DNA from: JAWXBM01 sp034440115
GTDB lineage: Bacteria > Pseudomonadota > Gammaproteobacteria > Xanthomonadales > SZUA-36
Direction: 5' to 3'
Assembly: GCA_034440115.1 (NCBI GenBank)
Contig: JAWXBM010000154.1
Location: 1-17,323, forward strand
DNA: 17,323 bases
Part shown: piece after piece, positions 1 to 8,197 of the stretch
Position numbering within the stretch: position 1 is the stretch's first letter
Layout: every line of letters starts with the position of its first letter
Translations under genes and position numbers: made by a program
Notes under the pieces: generated by a model
The model's database searches: none
Told to the model about the DNA's origin: nothing
Seen by the model: the letters and a program-made list of their open reading frames with translations, nothing else

Positions 1-99
1 CCTTAAGGCCGATCAATTCGGTGGGCATCATCGGTGCAGGCACCATGGGTGGCGGCATTGCCATGAGCTTTGCCAATGCAGGTATTCCTGTGACTTTGC
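1..99. repeat. Terminal direct repeat, left copy (contig closure)
   Basis: Bases 1-99 are identical to bases 17225-17323, the last 99 bases of the window. The repeat lies inside a coding sequence, and the frame entering from the right end (codon 17224-17226) continues exactly into the frame used here (codon 3-5). An exact terminal overlap of this kind is what a graph assembler leaves when a path closes on itself. It supports a circular or tandemly repeated source rather than a biological terminal repeat. Confidence 0.9.
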
Positions 100-1220
100 T
101 GGAAATGAACCAGGAAGCACTGGATCGCGGCATCGCCCTGTGTCAGAAAAACTATGATTACTCGGTGAAAAAGGGTCGCTTCACGGCAGAGCAGGTCAGC
201 GGCATTATGGGTCGCATCAAGGGAACCACGTCTTACGATGACCTTGCTGACTGTGATCTTGTTATCGAGGCCGTTTTTGAAAATCCGGATATCAAGAAAA
301 CCGTATTCAAGCAACTGGATCAGACTTGCAAAGCTGGCGCCATACTGGCGACCAATACTTCTTATCAGAATGTTGATGACATCGCTGCGGTCACCAGTCG
401 CCCGCAGGATGTGCTGGGCATGCACTTTTTCAGCCCGGCCAATGTGATGAAGCTGTTGGAAGTAGTGCGTGGTGAAAAGACCGCTGATGATGTGCTGGCT
501 ACCGTTATGAAGTTGGCACGCACCATTCGCAAGGTACCGGTGGTGTCACGGGTTTGCTACGGATTCATTGGTAATCGCATGCTCACGGGCTATTTCCGTG
601 AAGCACAGATGTTGTTGCTGGAAGGTGCAACGCCTGCTCAGGTGGATGGTGCCATGCAGAATTTCGGCATGGCCATGGGGCCGATTGCGGTGGCTGATCT
701 TGCCGGTCTGGATATCGGCTACAAAGCGCGCCAGGCATTAAAAGATCACGTGCCACATGCGGCCAACCGGGTTGCTGATGTGCTGGTCGAATCAGGCCGC
801 CTGGGGCAGAAAAGCGGCGCAGGTTTTTACCGTTATGACCCGGCAACCAGACAACGCCTGGATGACCCTGAGGTAGAAGTCATCATTCGCGCCGAAGCCT
901 CCAAGCTCGGTATTGAGCAACGTTCGTTCAGTGATGCAGAAATTGTTGAACGTGTAATTTATCCCCTGATAAACGAAGGGGCCCGAATTCTCAAAGAGGG
1001 CATTGCTCAGCGTTCCAGTGATATCGATGTTGTCTACCTCTACGCTTATGCCTTTCCGGCGCATCGTGGCGGGCTGATGTTTTATGCCGACACGGTGGGT
1101 GCCAAGGCAGTTTTTGAAAAGATTTGCGAGTTCCGCGACACGCTCGGCAGAGCCGATGACTGGCAGCCAGCCGCATTGCTGCAGCAATTGGCTGAGTCGG
1201 GTGCGCGATTCGGAAAATAA
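3..1220 (+). CDS. 3-hydroxyacyl-CoA dehydrogenase part of a FadB/FadJ-like multifunctional enzyme (5' part lies at 17059-17323)
   Basis: This is the dehydrogenase half of a fatty-acid beta-oxidation complex protein, which oxidises 3-hydroxyacyl-CoA to 3-ketoacyl-CoA with NAD. The Rossmann start VGIIGAGTMGGGIAM is followed by the NAD-binding domain. The catalytic His lies in GMHFFSP and its partner Glu in LLEVVRG. A first C-terminal domain (VCYGFIGNRM...) and a second (ERVIYPLINEGARIL...FPAHRGG) complete the fold. A GTG at 21 could be called as a start, but the frame is open to base 3 and continues from 17224, so the true protein begins upstream. Full-length relatives are about 700 residues. 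Here only about 55 residues of the hydratase side remain before a 52-bp repeat, so roughly 250 N-terminal residues are missing. The dehydrogenase domains look intact. Whether the fragment is translated is unknown. Confidence 0.85.
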   Translation, partial: LRPINSVGIIGAGTMGGGIAMSFANAGIPVTLLEMNQEALDRGIALCQKNYDYSVKKGRFTAEQVSGIMGRIKGTTSYDDLADCDLVIEAVFENPDIKKTVFKQLDQTCKAGAILATNTSYQNVDDIAAVTSRPQDVLGMHFFSPANVMKLLEVVRGEKTADDVLATVMKLARTIRKVPVVSRVCYGFIGNRMLTGYFREAQMLLLEGATPAQVDGAMQNFGMAMGPIAVADLAGLDIGYKARQALKDHVPHAANRVADVLVESGRLGQKSGAGFYRYDPATRQRLDDPEVEVIIRAEASKLGIEQRSFSDAEIVERVIYPLINEGARILKEGIAQRSSDIDVVYLYAYAFPAHRGGLMFYADTVGAKAVFEKICEFRDTLGRADDWQPAALLQQLAESGARFGK

Positions 1221-1224
1221 ATCG

Positions 1225-1276
1225 TAGGCTATTCAGAAAAGGTGTATCAAACTGTGAAAACCAGAACCCAAAAATT
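1225..1276 (+). repeat. 52-bp direct repeat, copy B (probable mobile-element end)
   Basis: This copy matches 17007-17058 at 48 of 52 positions; the differences are two adjacent pairs, tg/aa and cc/tt. It begins TAGGCTATTCAGAAAAGG and ends CAAAAATT. It starts five bases after the stop codon of the dehydrogenase, and its last base abuts the first recognisable MFS codon (GAA at 1277). Since both copies sit directly before a gene that has lost its 5' end, I infer they are ends of a lost or excised mobile element. I do not recognise the element family. Confidence 0.75.
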
Positions 1277-1752
1277 GAACCAATACGCACGGACCTGGAT
1301 TCATCGGATACACAGATCGGCTTGATGACCGGCACCGCATTTGCGTTTTTTTATGCGATTGCCGGTATTTACCTGGCACTCTTGGCTGATGTTTATAGTC
1401 GTAAGAAACTTATCTCAATATCCATAGTTGCTTGGAGTCTCTTTACGGCTTTGACAGGCGCCGCGCAAAACTTTTTGCAGCTACTTTTGGTGCGCGTTGG
1501 CATCGGAGTTGGTGAAGCAAGCGTTATACCTACAGCCAATGCATTAATTGCGGATTATTATCGTCCTGACCGCCGTCCTTTTGCGCTGACCATTTTTACT
1601 TCGCGTGCAATGATTGGTGTTATGACGGAGTCATTTTTTGGTGGTACAGTTGCGGAGTGTTCTTCATGCTATTGGCGCATCGTGCTTTTGTGAAAGCCAT
1701 CAAAGAAGGTTTGCCCAACTCAGTTCCTGAGAAAGATGCCCAAACCACCTGA
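1277..1752 (+). pseudogene. MFS transporter remnant (Spinster-like), 5' truncated and internally deleted
   Basis: Reading from 1277 gives EPIRTDLDSSDTQIGLMTG, then a transmembrane segment, the loop motif LLADVYSRKKL, and RVGIGVGEASVIPTANALI. This is the TM1-TM4 region typical of Spinster-like MFS carriers and similar to the intact MFS at 8236. The first transmembrane segment is replaced by the 52-bp repeat. Similarity fades near 1605-1650. A second frame then gives FFMLLAHRAFVKAIKEG and a polar tail ending in TGA at 1750-1752, which looks like an MFS C-terminus. About 250 residues in the middle are missing and the two ends are in different frames. The stop overlaps the ATG of the next gene (TGATG), suggesting an original MFS-hydroxyacid dehydrogenase operon. 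Confidence 0.8.
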
Positions 1753-2918
1753 TGAAACTGACTCAATGCAATAATATTGCCGATCTGCGCCGCCTGGCCC
1801 GGCGCCGGTTGCCGGCGCCAATGTTCCACTACATTTATGGCGGCGCGGATGATGAGTGGTCGCTGATTCGCAACACTGCCGCATTCGATGACTACGCGTT
1901 GCTGCCAAGTTATTTGCAAGATATTGCGCACATCGATCTCTCCACCCGTGTGTTGGGCTCATCTCTGGAATTGCCTTTTTTTCTGGCCCCAACCGGAATG
2001 TCGAGGTTGTTTCACCATGAAAAGGAGCTGGCTGCAGCGCGCGCTGCGGCCCGATACGGCACGCTGTACTCACTGTCCACGCTGGCGACCACCAGCCTGG
2101 AAGAGGTCGCTGGCGTCTCGAAGGCACCGAAAATGTTCCAGATTTACATTCTGAAAGACCGGGAATTGACCCGCGAGTTTGTCGAGCGTTGCAAGGCGGC
2201 GCAATATCAGGCGCTGTGTTTGACCGTGGATACTCCGCTGGCAGGTAACCGTGAACGCGACCTGGTGAATGGCATGAGCATGCCACCGCGTTTTAGCCTT
2301 AAAAGTTTGTGGAGCTTCGCTACCCATCCCGCATGGGGTATAAACTTCTTACGTTATCCCGATTTCCGGCTGGCAAACGTTGTGCACCGGGTGGATGCCA
2401 TCGGCAAGGGTACCGTAGCTCTTATCGATTATGTCAACAGCCAATTCGACCGCACCGTTACCTGGGACGATGCGGCCTGGTTGGCGGAACAGTAGTCTGG
2501 GCCATTCGTGATCAAAGGCTTGCAAACGGCCGCAGATGCCCGGCTGGCGATGGAAATCGGCGCCACGGCCATCATGATATCCAACCACGGGGGCCGGCAA
2601 CTGGATGCCACGCCGGCACCGATTGATTGTGTTGCTCCGATGAGGGATGCAGTCGGGGATGCCTTGGAGTTGATCGTTGATGGAGGAATCCGGCGGGGCA
2701 CGCATGTGATAAAGGCGTTGGCTCTGGGGGCTAACGCCTATTCTGTTGGCCGACCGTATCTTTATGGCCTGGCTGCGGGTGGCCAGGCCGGAGTTGAACG
2801 GGCCCTGCATTTACTGCGGTCGGAATTGCTGCGCGATATGGCGCTGCTGGGCTGCAACAGCATTTCACAGTTGACTTCTGCGCAGGTGGGTTTGGTAAGG
2901 TCCAATTACCCAGTCTGA
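1752..2918 (+). pseudogene. lldD-like: FMN-dependent alpha-hydroxy-acid (L-lactate-type) dehydrogenase with one in-frame amber stop
   Basis: The frame 1752-2918 encodes a complete FMN hydroxy-acid dehydrogenase of about 388 codons, the usual family size, except for TAG at 2493-2495. The text around it reads WLAEQ*SGPFVIKG; relatives have Trp here, so a single TGG to TAG change explains it. Before the stop lie FFLAPTGMSRLFHHEKELA, MFQIYI and the LTVDTPLAGNRERD region. After it come the catalytic ISNHGGRQLD (His and Arg) and the FMN-phosphate-binding DGGIRRGTHVIKALALGA. The first part alone (247 residues) lacks the catalytic His, so without suppression it would be inactive. The expected role is oxidation of L-lactate or a related 2-hydroxy acid to the 2-keto acid at the inner membrane. 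It was probably coupled to the MFS gene before it. Confidence 0.88.
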
Positions 2919-3213
2919 CGTTGTGGCCGCAGCTTCAATAAAGGTCAAGACCTGCCCCAGTGAAGCTTGCATATGGAAGCCACGACATTAATGGGGTGCA
3001 AAACCGGCGGAATTGAATTCACCCAATCTCAGAGCAAGGCTCAGCAGCAGCACTACTGTGACGGCGTTACCAGCCAGTTTTACTGGCAGTTTCCGCAGTC
3101 TGCATGTTTTCTATTGAAGGGTTGATGGCATGGTCTGCCTATAGTGCAGTGACGATAGCGCGCTGACAAATAACCGGCCCGGACCAAGCCAAGGAATAAT
3201 GTCAATATTTGAA
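2919..3213. other. Non-coding stretch between the hydroxy-acid dehydrogenase and the amidohydrolase tail
   Basis: Both strands are interrupted by stops. Short open stretches such as TQSQSKAQQQHYCDG match nothing I recognise. I see no promoter, terminator or repeat that I can defend. It is probably degraded sequence. Confidence 0.5.
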
Positions 3214-3353
3214 TCAGCGTAATTGCTGACGAAGGAATTTTCCATCTTTCATGACAATCGGCATTTCAGAGCGATAGCGCTCGAATACCGCAATATCTTC
3301 CAATGGGTTGCGATTAAGCACAATTAAATCAGCCAAGAATCCAACCGCTATTT
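3214..3353 (-). pseudogene. C-terminal scrap of an amidohydrolase-family protein
   Basis: The minus-strand frame reads VGFLADLIVLNRNPLEDI, then a variable stretch and VMKDGKF, ending at a TGA at 3214-3216. This is the standard C-terminal signature of imidazolonepropionase-like metal-dependent amidohydrolases (usually G-K-L-ADLIVLxxNPLEDI and MKDGK). Only about 45 residues survive; the whole metal-binding barrel is gone. The fragment is fused in frame to the cut end of the IS3 transposase at about 3353, so the open frame crossing the junction is a chimera and not a functional protein. Confidence 0.75.
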
Positions 3354-3974
3354 GCAGTAATTTTTGATAGGCATGACTGGCGTATTGACTGCCGCGGGCC
3401 GAATGATGTGTCAAGCCAGGTGGTGGCTGCCTGAGAGTAACCGCCATCATCAAGGCGCGGATCACCAAGGCTTTCTTCATGCGCCGGTCCATGAACCAAC
3501 CCACCACCCGGCAGGAATACAGATCGATCACTACTGCCAGGTAGATCCAGCCCCGTTGCGTCCACAGATACGTAATATCGCTTCCCCAAGTCTGGTAGGT
3601 GCCTGTGGCGAAAGCTCCCGCTTCAACACGTTCTGCGCCACCGGCAGCTGATGCTTGCTGTCAGTCGTTATCTTGTATTTACGCTTTGGCTTGACCTGCA
3701 AATTTAACCGCTTCATCAAACGACTGGTCCGGTCACGCCCAATTTCAAAGCCTTCCTGGCGCAAGTTTTGTATCATCGTGCGACTGCCCAAGCTGTCACG
3801 CGAATTCGAAAACAGTTCTTTCATGCGCCACCACATGGCTAGCTCCTGAACTGGAATGACCTTGTTGGGCTGATCTCGCCAGTCAGAATAGGCACTACGC
3901 TGCACCTCAAGCAGACGACACAAATGAATTGCCGGCCAGCGTTGTGCATGATCCTGGATAAACCCGAGCTTCAC
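3354..3974 (-). pseudogene. IS3-family transposase orfB, frameshifted, catalytically altered and truncated
   Basis: OrfB starts at GTG 3974, overlapping the orfA stop by four bases (GTGA), the usual IS3 arrangement. The first frame gives the HTH_21 region (MKELFSNSRDSLGSRTMIQNL, then RTSRLMKRLNLQVKPKRKYK). Near 3597 a one-base loss shifts the frame. The second frame continues TYQTWGSDITYLWTQRGW and IYLAVVIDLYSCRVVGW, the start of the DDE integrase core. The second catalytic Asp, normally HSDRGSQYAS, is replaced by Ala (HHSARGSQYAS, codon at 3397-3399). The gene then ends at KLLQ, before the final catalytic Glu. So there are three independent inactivating changes. Confidence 0.88.
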
Positions 3975-4264
3975 TTCATTTCCTTGGCGAAGTACTGGCT
4001 GGCTTTTTTCAAAATCTCCTTCTCCATCCGCAGCAAGCGGTTATCTTTGCGTAACCGTTTCTGCTCTTCACGCTCATCATCGTTTAAACTTGCACCTGAA
4101 GCCGCCTAATCAAATTGCTGCCGCCACTGCCTGAGTAAACTATCCCCTACACCCAAACTTCTGGCTGCCGCCGATACCTTGAAGCCCTGGTCGGTTAACA
4201 GTGCCACCGAGTCACGCTTGAAGTCTTCCGTGTAATTCCGTCTCTTGCTCGTTTCGGTTGTAAT
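3971..4264 (-). pseudogene. IS3-family orfA with premature amber stop
   Basis: The minus-strand frame from 4264 reads TTETSKRRNYTEDFKRDSVA, a helix-turn-helix region with SAAARSLGVGDSLLRQWRQQ, and then a TAG at 4106-4108. After the stop the same frame continues with NDDEREEQKRLRKDNRLLR and MEKEILKKASQYFAKEMK, the usual leucine-zipper end, stopping at TGA 3971-3973. No ATG is found at the expected start; ATT occupies that position. The small ORFs called on the opposite strand here are shadows. Confidence 0.82.
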
Positions 4265-4300
4265 TGCCCACCTCGTTATGGAATTTTACAGCCTTAACTT

Positions 4301-4322
4301 GGTGTCCGGCTTTAGTAGACCA
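4301..4322 (-). repeat. Terminal inverted-repeat candidate of the IS3-family element
   Basis: The minus strand at 4322-4301 starts with TG and contains CTACTAAAGCCGGACACC, like the ends of IS3-family elements that carry this type of orfA. It lies about 37 bp upstream of orfA. The partner repeat cannot be checked because the other end is deleted. Confidence 0.55.
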
Positions 4323-4442
4323 CAACTCCTATTCCTCATCGGCTTTAACGCGTTCGGTGGCCCGTGAATAAAGATGCGGTTATCCTTCAATAAGGCGGGA
4401 TAGCAAAGCACCAAAAAGAAAATGATCAGGAAAAACTGGGGG

Positions 4443-5732
4443 TTAGAAATAGGTGCGTATTGCGCCGGCAATCTGGTACTGCTCATCCACACGAAACAAT
4501 AGCCGCCAGCGGTCGAATGTGGTGCAGGGGTGTGAAACCCCAAACCCTACGTAATCACCTACGCGCAAAAGAGAGTCGGTGGGACATTTGAGGAAGGTAT
4601 GTTGGTCATTCAGGCTGGTGACTTCGTAGTCAGGCGGAGCAGGGTGGGGTAGTAATTCGCCAGCCGGTGTCCAGGCAATCAGCTTGGGTACATGCGCATC
4701 GGTACCAACATCACGTTTACCCATGGCACAGATCAGTAGGTTGGTCTCGGGTCGGGACTGAACCTGCGCCCAGACCTGCAGGGCAGGAGTGAGTGAAGGA
4801 GAGAGAGCCGCTGCTTCGGGGAATCGCTCAAGTAGGTTTCGAACCAACATTTGGTACATGCCGTTGTCATGACTGAGATAACAGCCAGATCGAATGACAA
4901 CCTGGGTTGGTAAAGACAGCCCGTGCTGGTTGAGTTTTCCGGCTGCAAAATCGAAATACGCTGACCCACCGGCACTCAGTATGATCCGCTCACGGAACAG
5001 GCCGCGCTGATCGCACGCTCTGGCCAATTCTGCCACGTCATCGATCATTCTGTAGGCCCTTGCCTCGCCGTCCGTAGCCATCTGGAAAACACCCTCGAAG
5101 GTTTCTACGCCCACCAATGCAAGTTCATTGGGGTATTGGGCGATCTGCGTCGCAATTTTCAGCCCCGCTTCAACGGACCGCACGCCGGCTCGACCACCCT
5201 GCATGCCTACCTCAATAAGCAATTGCAATGGACGTTGCAATTTTCCGCGCCTGACCGCTTGGACGAGCGGTTCGAGCATTTCGATACTGTCGACCAGGCT
5301 GTAAAAGTCGAAATCAGGATCTTCGCGGAGTTCGCCAATCACCCAATCGGCTGCACCCGCTCCGATCAGTTGGTTGGCGAGAAAGATTCGTGATAGTCCA
5401 AACTTACGGTATGCACGGACGTGGTGTGCAGTAGCCGCGGAAATAGCCCAGGCGCCGTCCTCCATCTGTAATCTGAAAAGCTCTGGGGCCATAGTGGTTT
5501 TGCCATGGGGGGCAATGTCCACGCCGGTGAGAGCCAGAAAGCGCCGCATCCACTGACTGTTGTCATGTAAGGCCTGGTCGTTTAGTACCGCGACTGGAAA
5601 AAGCAGGCGATCGTCAAACAGTGAAAGGCGCAAGTTTTCAAGCTGCCTGACCACCAAGCCATCCATTTCGGGCGCTAGTCCTTTGTAGGTCCAGTCAAGC
5701 GGTGTGTCAATGTTAGGGTCGCGAATATCCAT
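4443..5732 (-). CDS. D-serine dehydratase / D-threonine aldolase-like PLP enzyme (alanine-racemase fold)
   Basis: This is a 429-residue fold-type III PLP enzyme of the DSD1/D-threonine aldolase/amino acid deaminase group. The PLP lysine lies in DIAPHGKTTMAPELF (Lys78). An alanine-racemase-like barrel follows (LLIEVGMQGGRAGVR, IILSAGGSAYFD). The C-terminal domain ends with VGFGVSHPCTTFDRWR, where His401 and Cys403 match the metal-binding pair of eukaryote-type D-serine dehydratases. Family reactions are deamination of D-serine or D-threonine, D-threo-3-hydroxyaspartate dehydration, or aldol cleavage of D-beta-hydroxy amino acids; sequence alone does not decide between them. The protein has no signal peptide and is cytoplasmic. 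The gene is divergent from the TonB receptor, with 157 bp between them containing operator site 1, so both may share control. The ATG at 5732 lacks a strong ribosome binding site. Confidence 0.85.
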   Translation of the reverse strand: MDIRDPNIDTPLDWTYKGLAPEMDGLVVRQLENLRLSLFDDRLLFPVAVLNDQALHDNSQWMRRFLALTGVDIAPHGKTTMAPELFRLQMEDGAWAISAATAHHVRAYRKFGLSRIFLANQLIGAGAADWVIGELREDPDFDFYSLVDSIEMLEPLVQAVRRGKLQRPLQLLIEVGMQGGRAGVRSVEAGLKIATQIAQYPNELALVGVETFEGVFQMATDGEARAYRMIDDVAELARACDQRGLFRERIILSAGGSAYFDFAAGKLNQHGLSLPTQVVIRSGCYLSHDNGMYQMLVRNLLERFPEAAALSPSLTPALQVWAQVQSRPETNLLICAMGKRDVGTDAHVPKLIAWTPAGELLPHPAPPDYEVTSLNDQHTFLKCPTDSLLRVGDYVGFGVSHPCTTFDRWRLLFRVDEQYQIAGAIRTYF

Positions 5733-5775
5733 GTTTTGAATTTCAGGCTGTTGACAAACTATTTCGGATTATGCC

Positions 5776-5798
5776 ATTGTGATCACATATATACTATT
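5776..5798 (+). promoter_or_regulatory. Operator/promoter site 1, between the PLP enzyme and the TonB receptor
   Basis: The sequence TTGTGATCACATATATACT begins at 5777. It contains the palindrome TGTGATCACA and runs into TATACT (5790-5795), a good -10 box for the receptor gene. A start near 5802 would give a leader of about 88 nt. The same TTGTGATCA core occurs before BKACE (11762) and the Ntn-hydrolase (14698, minus). On the minus strand a CATAAT at 5773-5768 could serve the PLP enzyme, so the site could affect both genes. No convincing -35 is present, which would fit an activated or tightly regulated promoter. Confidence 0.65.
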
Positions 5799-5889
5799 AA
5801 AAACGTGATAACCTCTTCGCGGCTCGAAAATAGATATCTGGACGTATTAAGATCAGCACCACTCAGTACACTGAAACAGAGGAAACAAG

Positions 5890-8187
5890 ATGAAAACAAT
5901 CAACAGTGGACCATATTCTGTTTGCCGGACTCTCATCCAGACCTTCCTGGGTGTCTGCGTTGCAACCCAGATCATGGGTGGAGCCGTATTTGCAGCTGAA
6001 GCCGACGCTGAGGGGGGGCTGATGGAAGAAATCCTGGTCACCGCACAACGTCGCGAACAAACCGTATTTGAGGTGCCTGCCAGTGTGTCGGTGTTCTCGC
6101 AGCAAATGCTCGAACGGCAGAACATTCACAGTTTTGCTGACTATGCCATCCGTATCCCCAGCCTGACTTTTGATCAGGTTGGCCTCATTGGCTATCGTGG
6201 TGCCGTGGATGTCACCATCCGCGGCGTACCAGGTCGCACCAATTATTATCTGGATGATACCCCCTTGCCAGTAGCGGATGTTCGTTTGTTTGACATTGAG
6301 CGAATAGAAGTGCTTAGAGGCCCACAAGGCACTCTGTATGGCGATGCCTCCATGGGAGGCACCATCAAAATTATAACCAACAAGCCATCTGCCGAAGGCT
6401 TTTCGGGTGCTTCTGCAGCCAGTTATGGAATTACCCAGCATGGAGATTCCTCCTTCTCGGCTGAGAGTTATGTGAATATCCCTCTCAGTGAAAGGGTGGC
6501 AATGCGGCTCACCGGTTATTATGAAGATGTCGGCGGTTACATTGACAATATACCTGCCAGTGACGGCCTGGGAGATCAGTCCGGCGGAATCCTGCCGTTT
6601 CGTTCAAATGTGCAGAAAGGTGTGAATGGGGGAGATCGCGAAGGAGTTCGGGCTGCCCTACGGTTTGAGGCAACTGATTCTTTGACTATAGATTTGAGCG
6701 CTTGGGCGCAAGACTTGGCATTGGGTGCTCGCTCTTTTTACGACAGAACCACGCCATTGCAGGTCTCCTACGGCGGTACGATGTTTGAGGAGCAGGAACT
6801 GCGCGTTTATAACGCGACAGTGAACTGGTCAAATGGCCCTTTTAACCTGCTGTCTTCTACAACCCAATACGCCAATGACACTATCAACTCGGAAGACATC
6901 ACGGTATTTCTCGCGCGCGGATTGTTTGGCTTTTCTCCGAGTGTTTTTACTAACGCACAGCAGTTGAACAACGCTTTTCCATCGCCAGGGTTTACCCACG
7001 AGACCCGGCTCTCCTTTACCGGTGATTTAGGTGAAGTGCCAGTGTATGCAGTGGGTGGCGTGTTCTACAAAGATTCTGAAACCAACCGTGATCAGTACTG
7101 GTTCGACCTGCAAGCAATCGATGACATAAATGGTGCCATCGACCCTACCGGCGCACTGGGCTTTGATTTTGGCAACAACTTCGATGCACTCGGTGTGGAG
7201 CGTGGGTTGTGGGGGTTTCAACTCTTGCCGAACAAGCAGAAACAGTTGGCCTTTTTCGGCGAGGTTTCTGCCACGCTACGTCCCTGGCTGGAACTGACAG
7301 CGGGTTTGCGTTGGTTCGAATTTGACATCCATGAAACCCGCACAACCGATGGATTCCTGTTCCGGGGTTTTGAGACCCAGTCGGGTAAAACATCCGAGTC
7401 TGACGTGGTGCCGCGCTTGAATGTCAAAGCACACGCTTCGGAGAACGTCATGCTGTATGCAAGTGCCACGCAGGGTTTCAACATTGGCAGCGCTCTTGGG
7501 TCGTCTTTGCCTGCTATCTGCCAGCCTGCGCTGGATGAATTGGGATTGCAGGATGGCCCGATCAACCCCGAGTCGCTTTGGAGTTACGAGTTTGGAACCA
7601 AACTGCGCCTGTTTGATAGGCGCCTGACAATTGATGCAGCCGCTTACCGGGTGGACTGGACCGACATCCAGGAGTCCGTTCAATTTCCGGATAATTCCTG
7701 CCCGGAGTCTTTGGTCGGGAATTTCGGCGATGCAACCATCAATGGCGTTGAAGTTTCGTTTGTGGCGTTTCCTCTGGACAATCTCGAAATTGCCGGCTCG
7801 TTTGGCTACTCAGATTCCGATCGATCCAAACCAGCGCTTGGAAGCAATGCAGCAGAGCAGGTGGGCAACACCATCCTGACAACCTCATTGATGGTCGAAT
7901 ACACATTCCCAATCAGAGACCAATGGGACGGTTATATCGGTGGTGATCATCAGTACATCGAAGAAGGCAAAGAAGACAAACCTGGTACTCCTCGTTACCA
8001 TGTCACGAATGTGCGACTGGGTGTGATGACCCGGGACCAGTGGGAAGTGGCACTGGTAGGCAGGAATATATTCAACAGCGATCCGATTTTGGTTACATTT
8101 GCGCCGGGTTCAATTGGGAATCTGCTACAGCAGGATGCCACTTTGAGGCCCAGGACGGTGAGTATTGAAGCGCGTATAAGGTACTAA
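5890..8187 (+). CDS. TonB-dependent outer-membrane receptor
   Basis: This 765-residue receptor has a signal peptide (cleavage likely after VFA, residue 35). A TonB-box region EEILVTAQRREQ (about 47-56) follows, then the plug domain with VTIRGVPGRTNYYLDDTPLP and the diagnostic IERIEVLRGPQGTLYGDASMGGTIKIITNKP. A 22-strand-type barrel ends in the aromatic C-terminus SIEARIRY. The start is ATG 5890 with AGAGG eight bases upstream. It imports a substrate across the outer membrane using TonB energy. The plug lacks features pointing to a siderophore, and the gene heads a run of transport, regulation and catabolic genes under operator site 1, so an organic nutrient is more likely than iron. Barrel insertions are not informative by eye. 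Confidence 0.93.
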   Translation: MKTINSGPYSVCRTLIQTFLGVCVATQIMGGAVFAAEADAEGGLMEEILVTAQRREQTVFEVPASVSVFSQQMLERQNIHSFADYAIRIPSLTFDQVGLIGYRGAVDVTIRGVPGRTNYYLDDTPLPVADVRLFDIERIEVLRGPQGTLYGDASMGGTIKIITNKPSAEGFSGASAASYGITQHGDSSFSAESYVNIPLSERVAMRLTGYYEDVGGYIDNIPASDGLGDQSGGILPFRSNVQKGVNGGDREGVRAALRFEATDSLTIDLSAWAQDLALGARSFYDRTTPLQVSYGGTMFEEQELRVYNATVNWSNGPFNLLSSTTQYANDTINSEDITVFLARGLFGFSPSVFTNAQQLNNAFPSPGFTHETRLSFTGDLGEVPVYAVGGVFYKDSETNRDQYWFDLQAIDDINGAIDPTGALGFDFGNNFDALGVERGLWGFQLLPNKQKQLAFFGEVSATLRPWLELTAGLRWFEFDIHETRTTDGFLFRGFETQSGKTSESDVVPRLNVKAHASENVMLYASATQGFNIGSALGSSLPAICQPALDELGLQDGPINPESLWSYEFGTKLRLFDRRLTIDAAAYRVDWTDIQESVQFPDNSCPESLVGNFGDATINGVEVSFVAFPLDNLEIAGSFGYSDSDRSKPALGSNAAEQVGNTILTTSLMVEYTFPIRDQWDGYIGGDHQYIEEGKEDKPGTPRYHVTNVRLGVMTRDQWEVALVGRNIFNSDPILVTFAPGSIGNLLQQDATLRPRTVSIEARIRY

Positions 8188-8197
8188 TGGGAGATAG

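Larger units (their letters stand above)
3354..4322 (-). mobile_element. Defective IS3-family insertion sequence, one end missing
   Basis: This contains an orfA/orfB pair of the IS3 type on the minus strand. One terminal repeat candidate is present at 4301-4322 (minus strand begins TGGTCTACTAAAGCCGG and continues ACACC). The other end is missing, because the element stops inside orfB at about 3353 where amidohydrolase sequence begins. With a stop in orfA, a frameshift in orfB and an altered catalytic residue, it cannot move by itself. Confidence 0.85.

Noticed and set aside
583..1335. Several long minus-strand open frames opposite the dehydrogenase
   Set aside because: They overlap a well-conserved coding sequence, have no recognisable domain and show the composition of antisense shadows.
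1720..2286. 188-codon minus-strand frame opposite the hydroxy-acid dehydrogenase
   Set aside because: No family resemblance; it lies fully within a conserved gene on the other strand.
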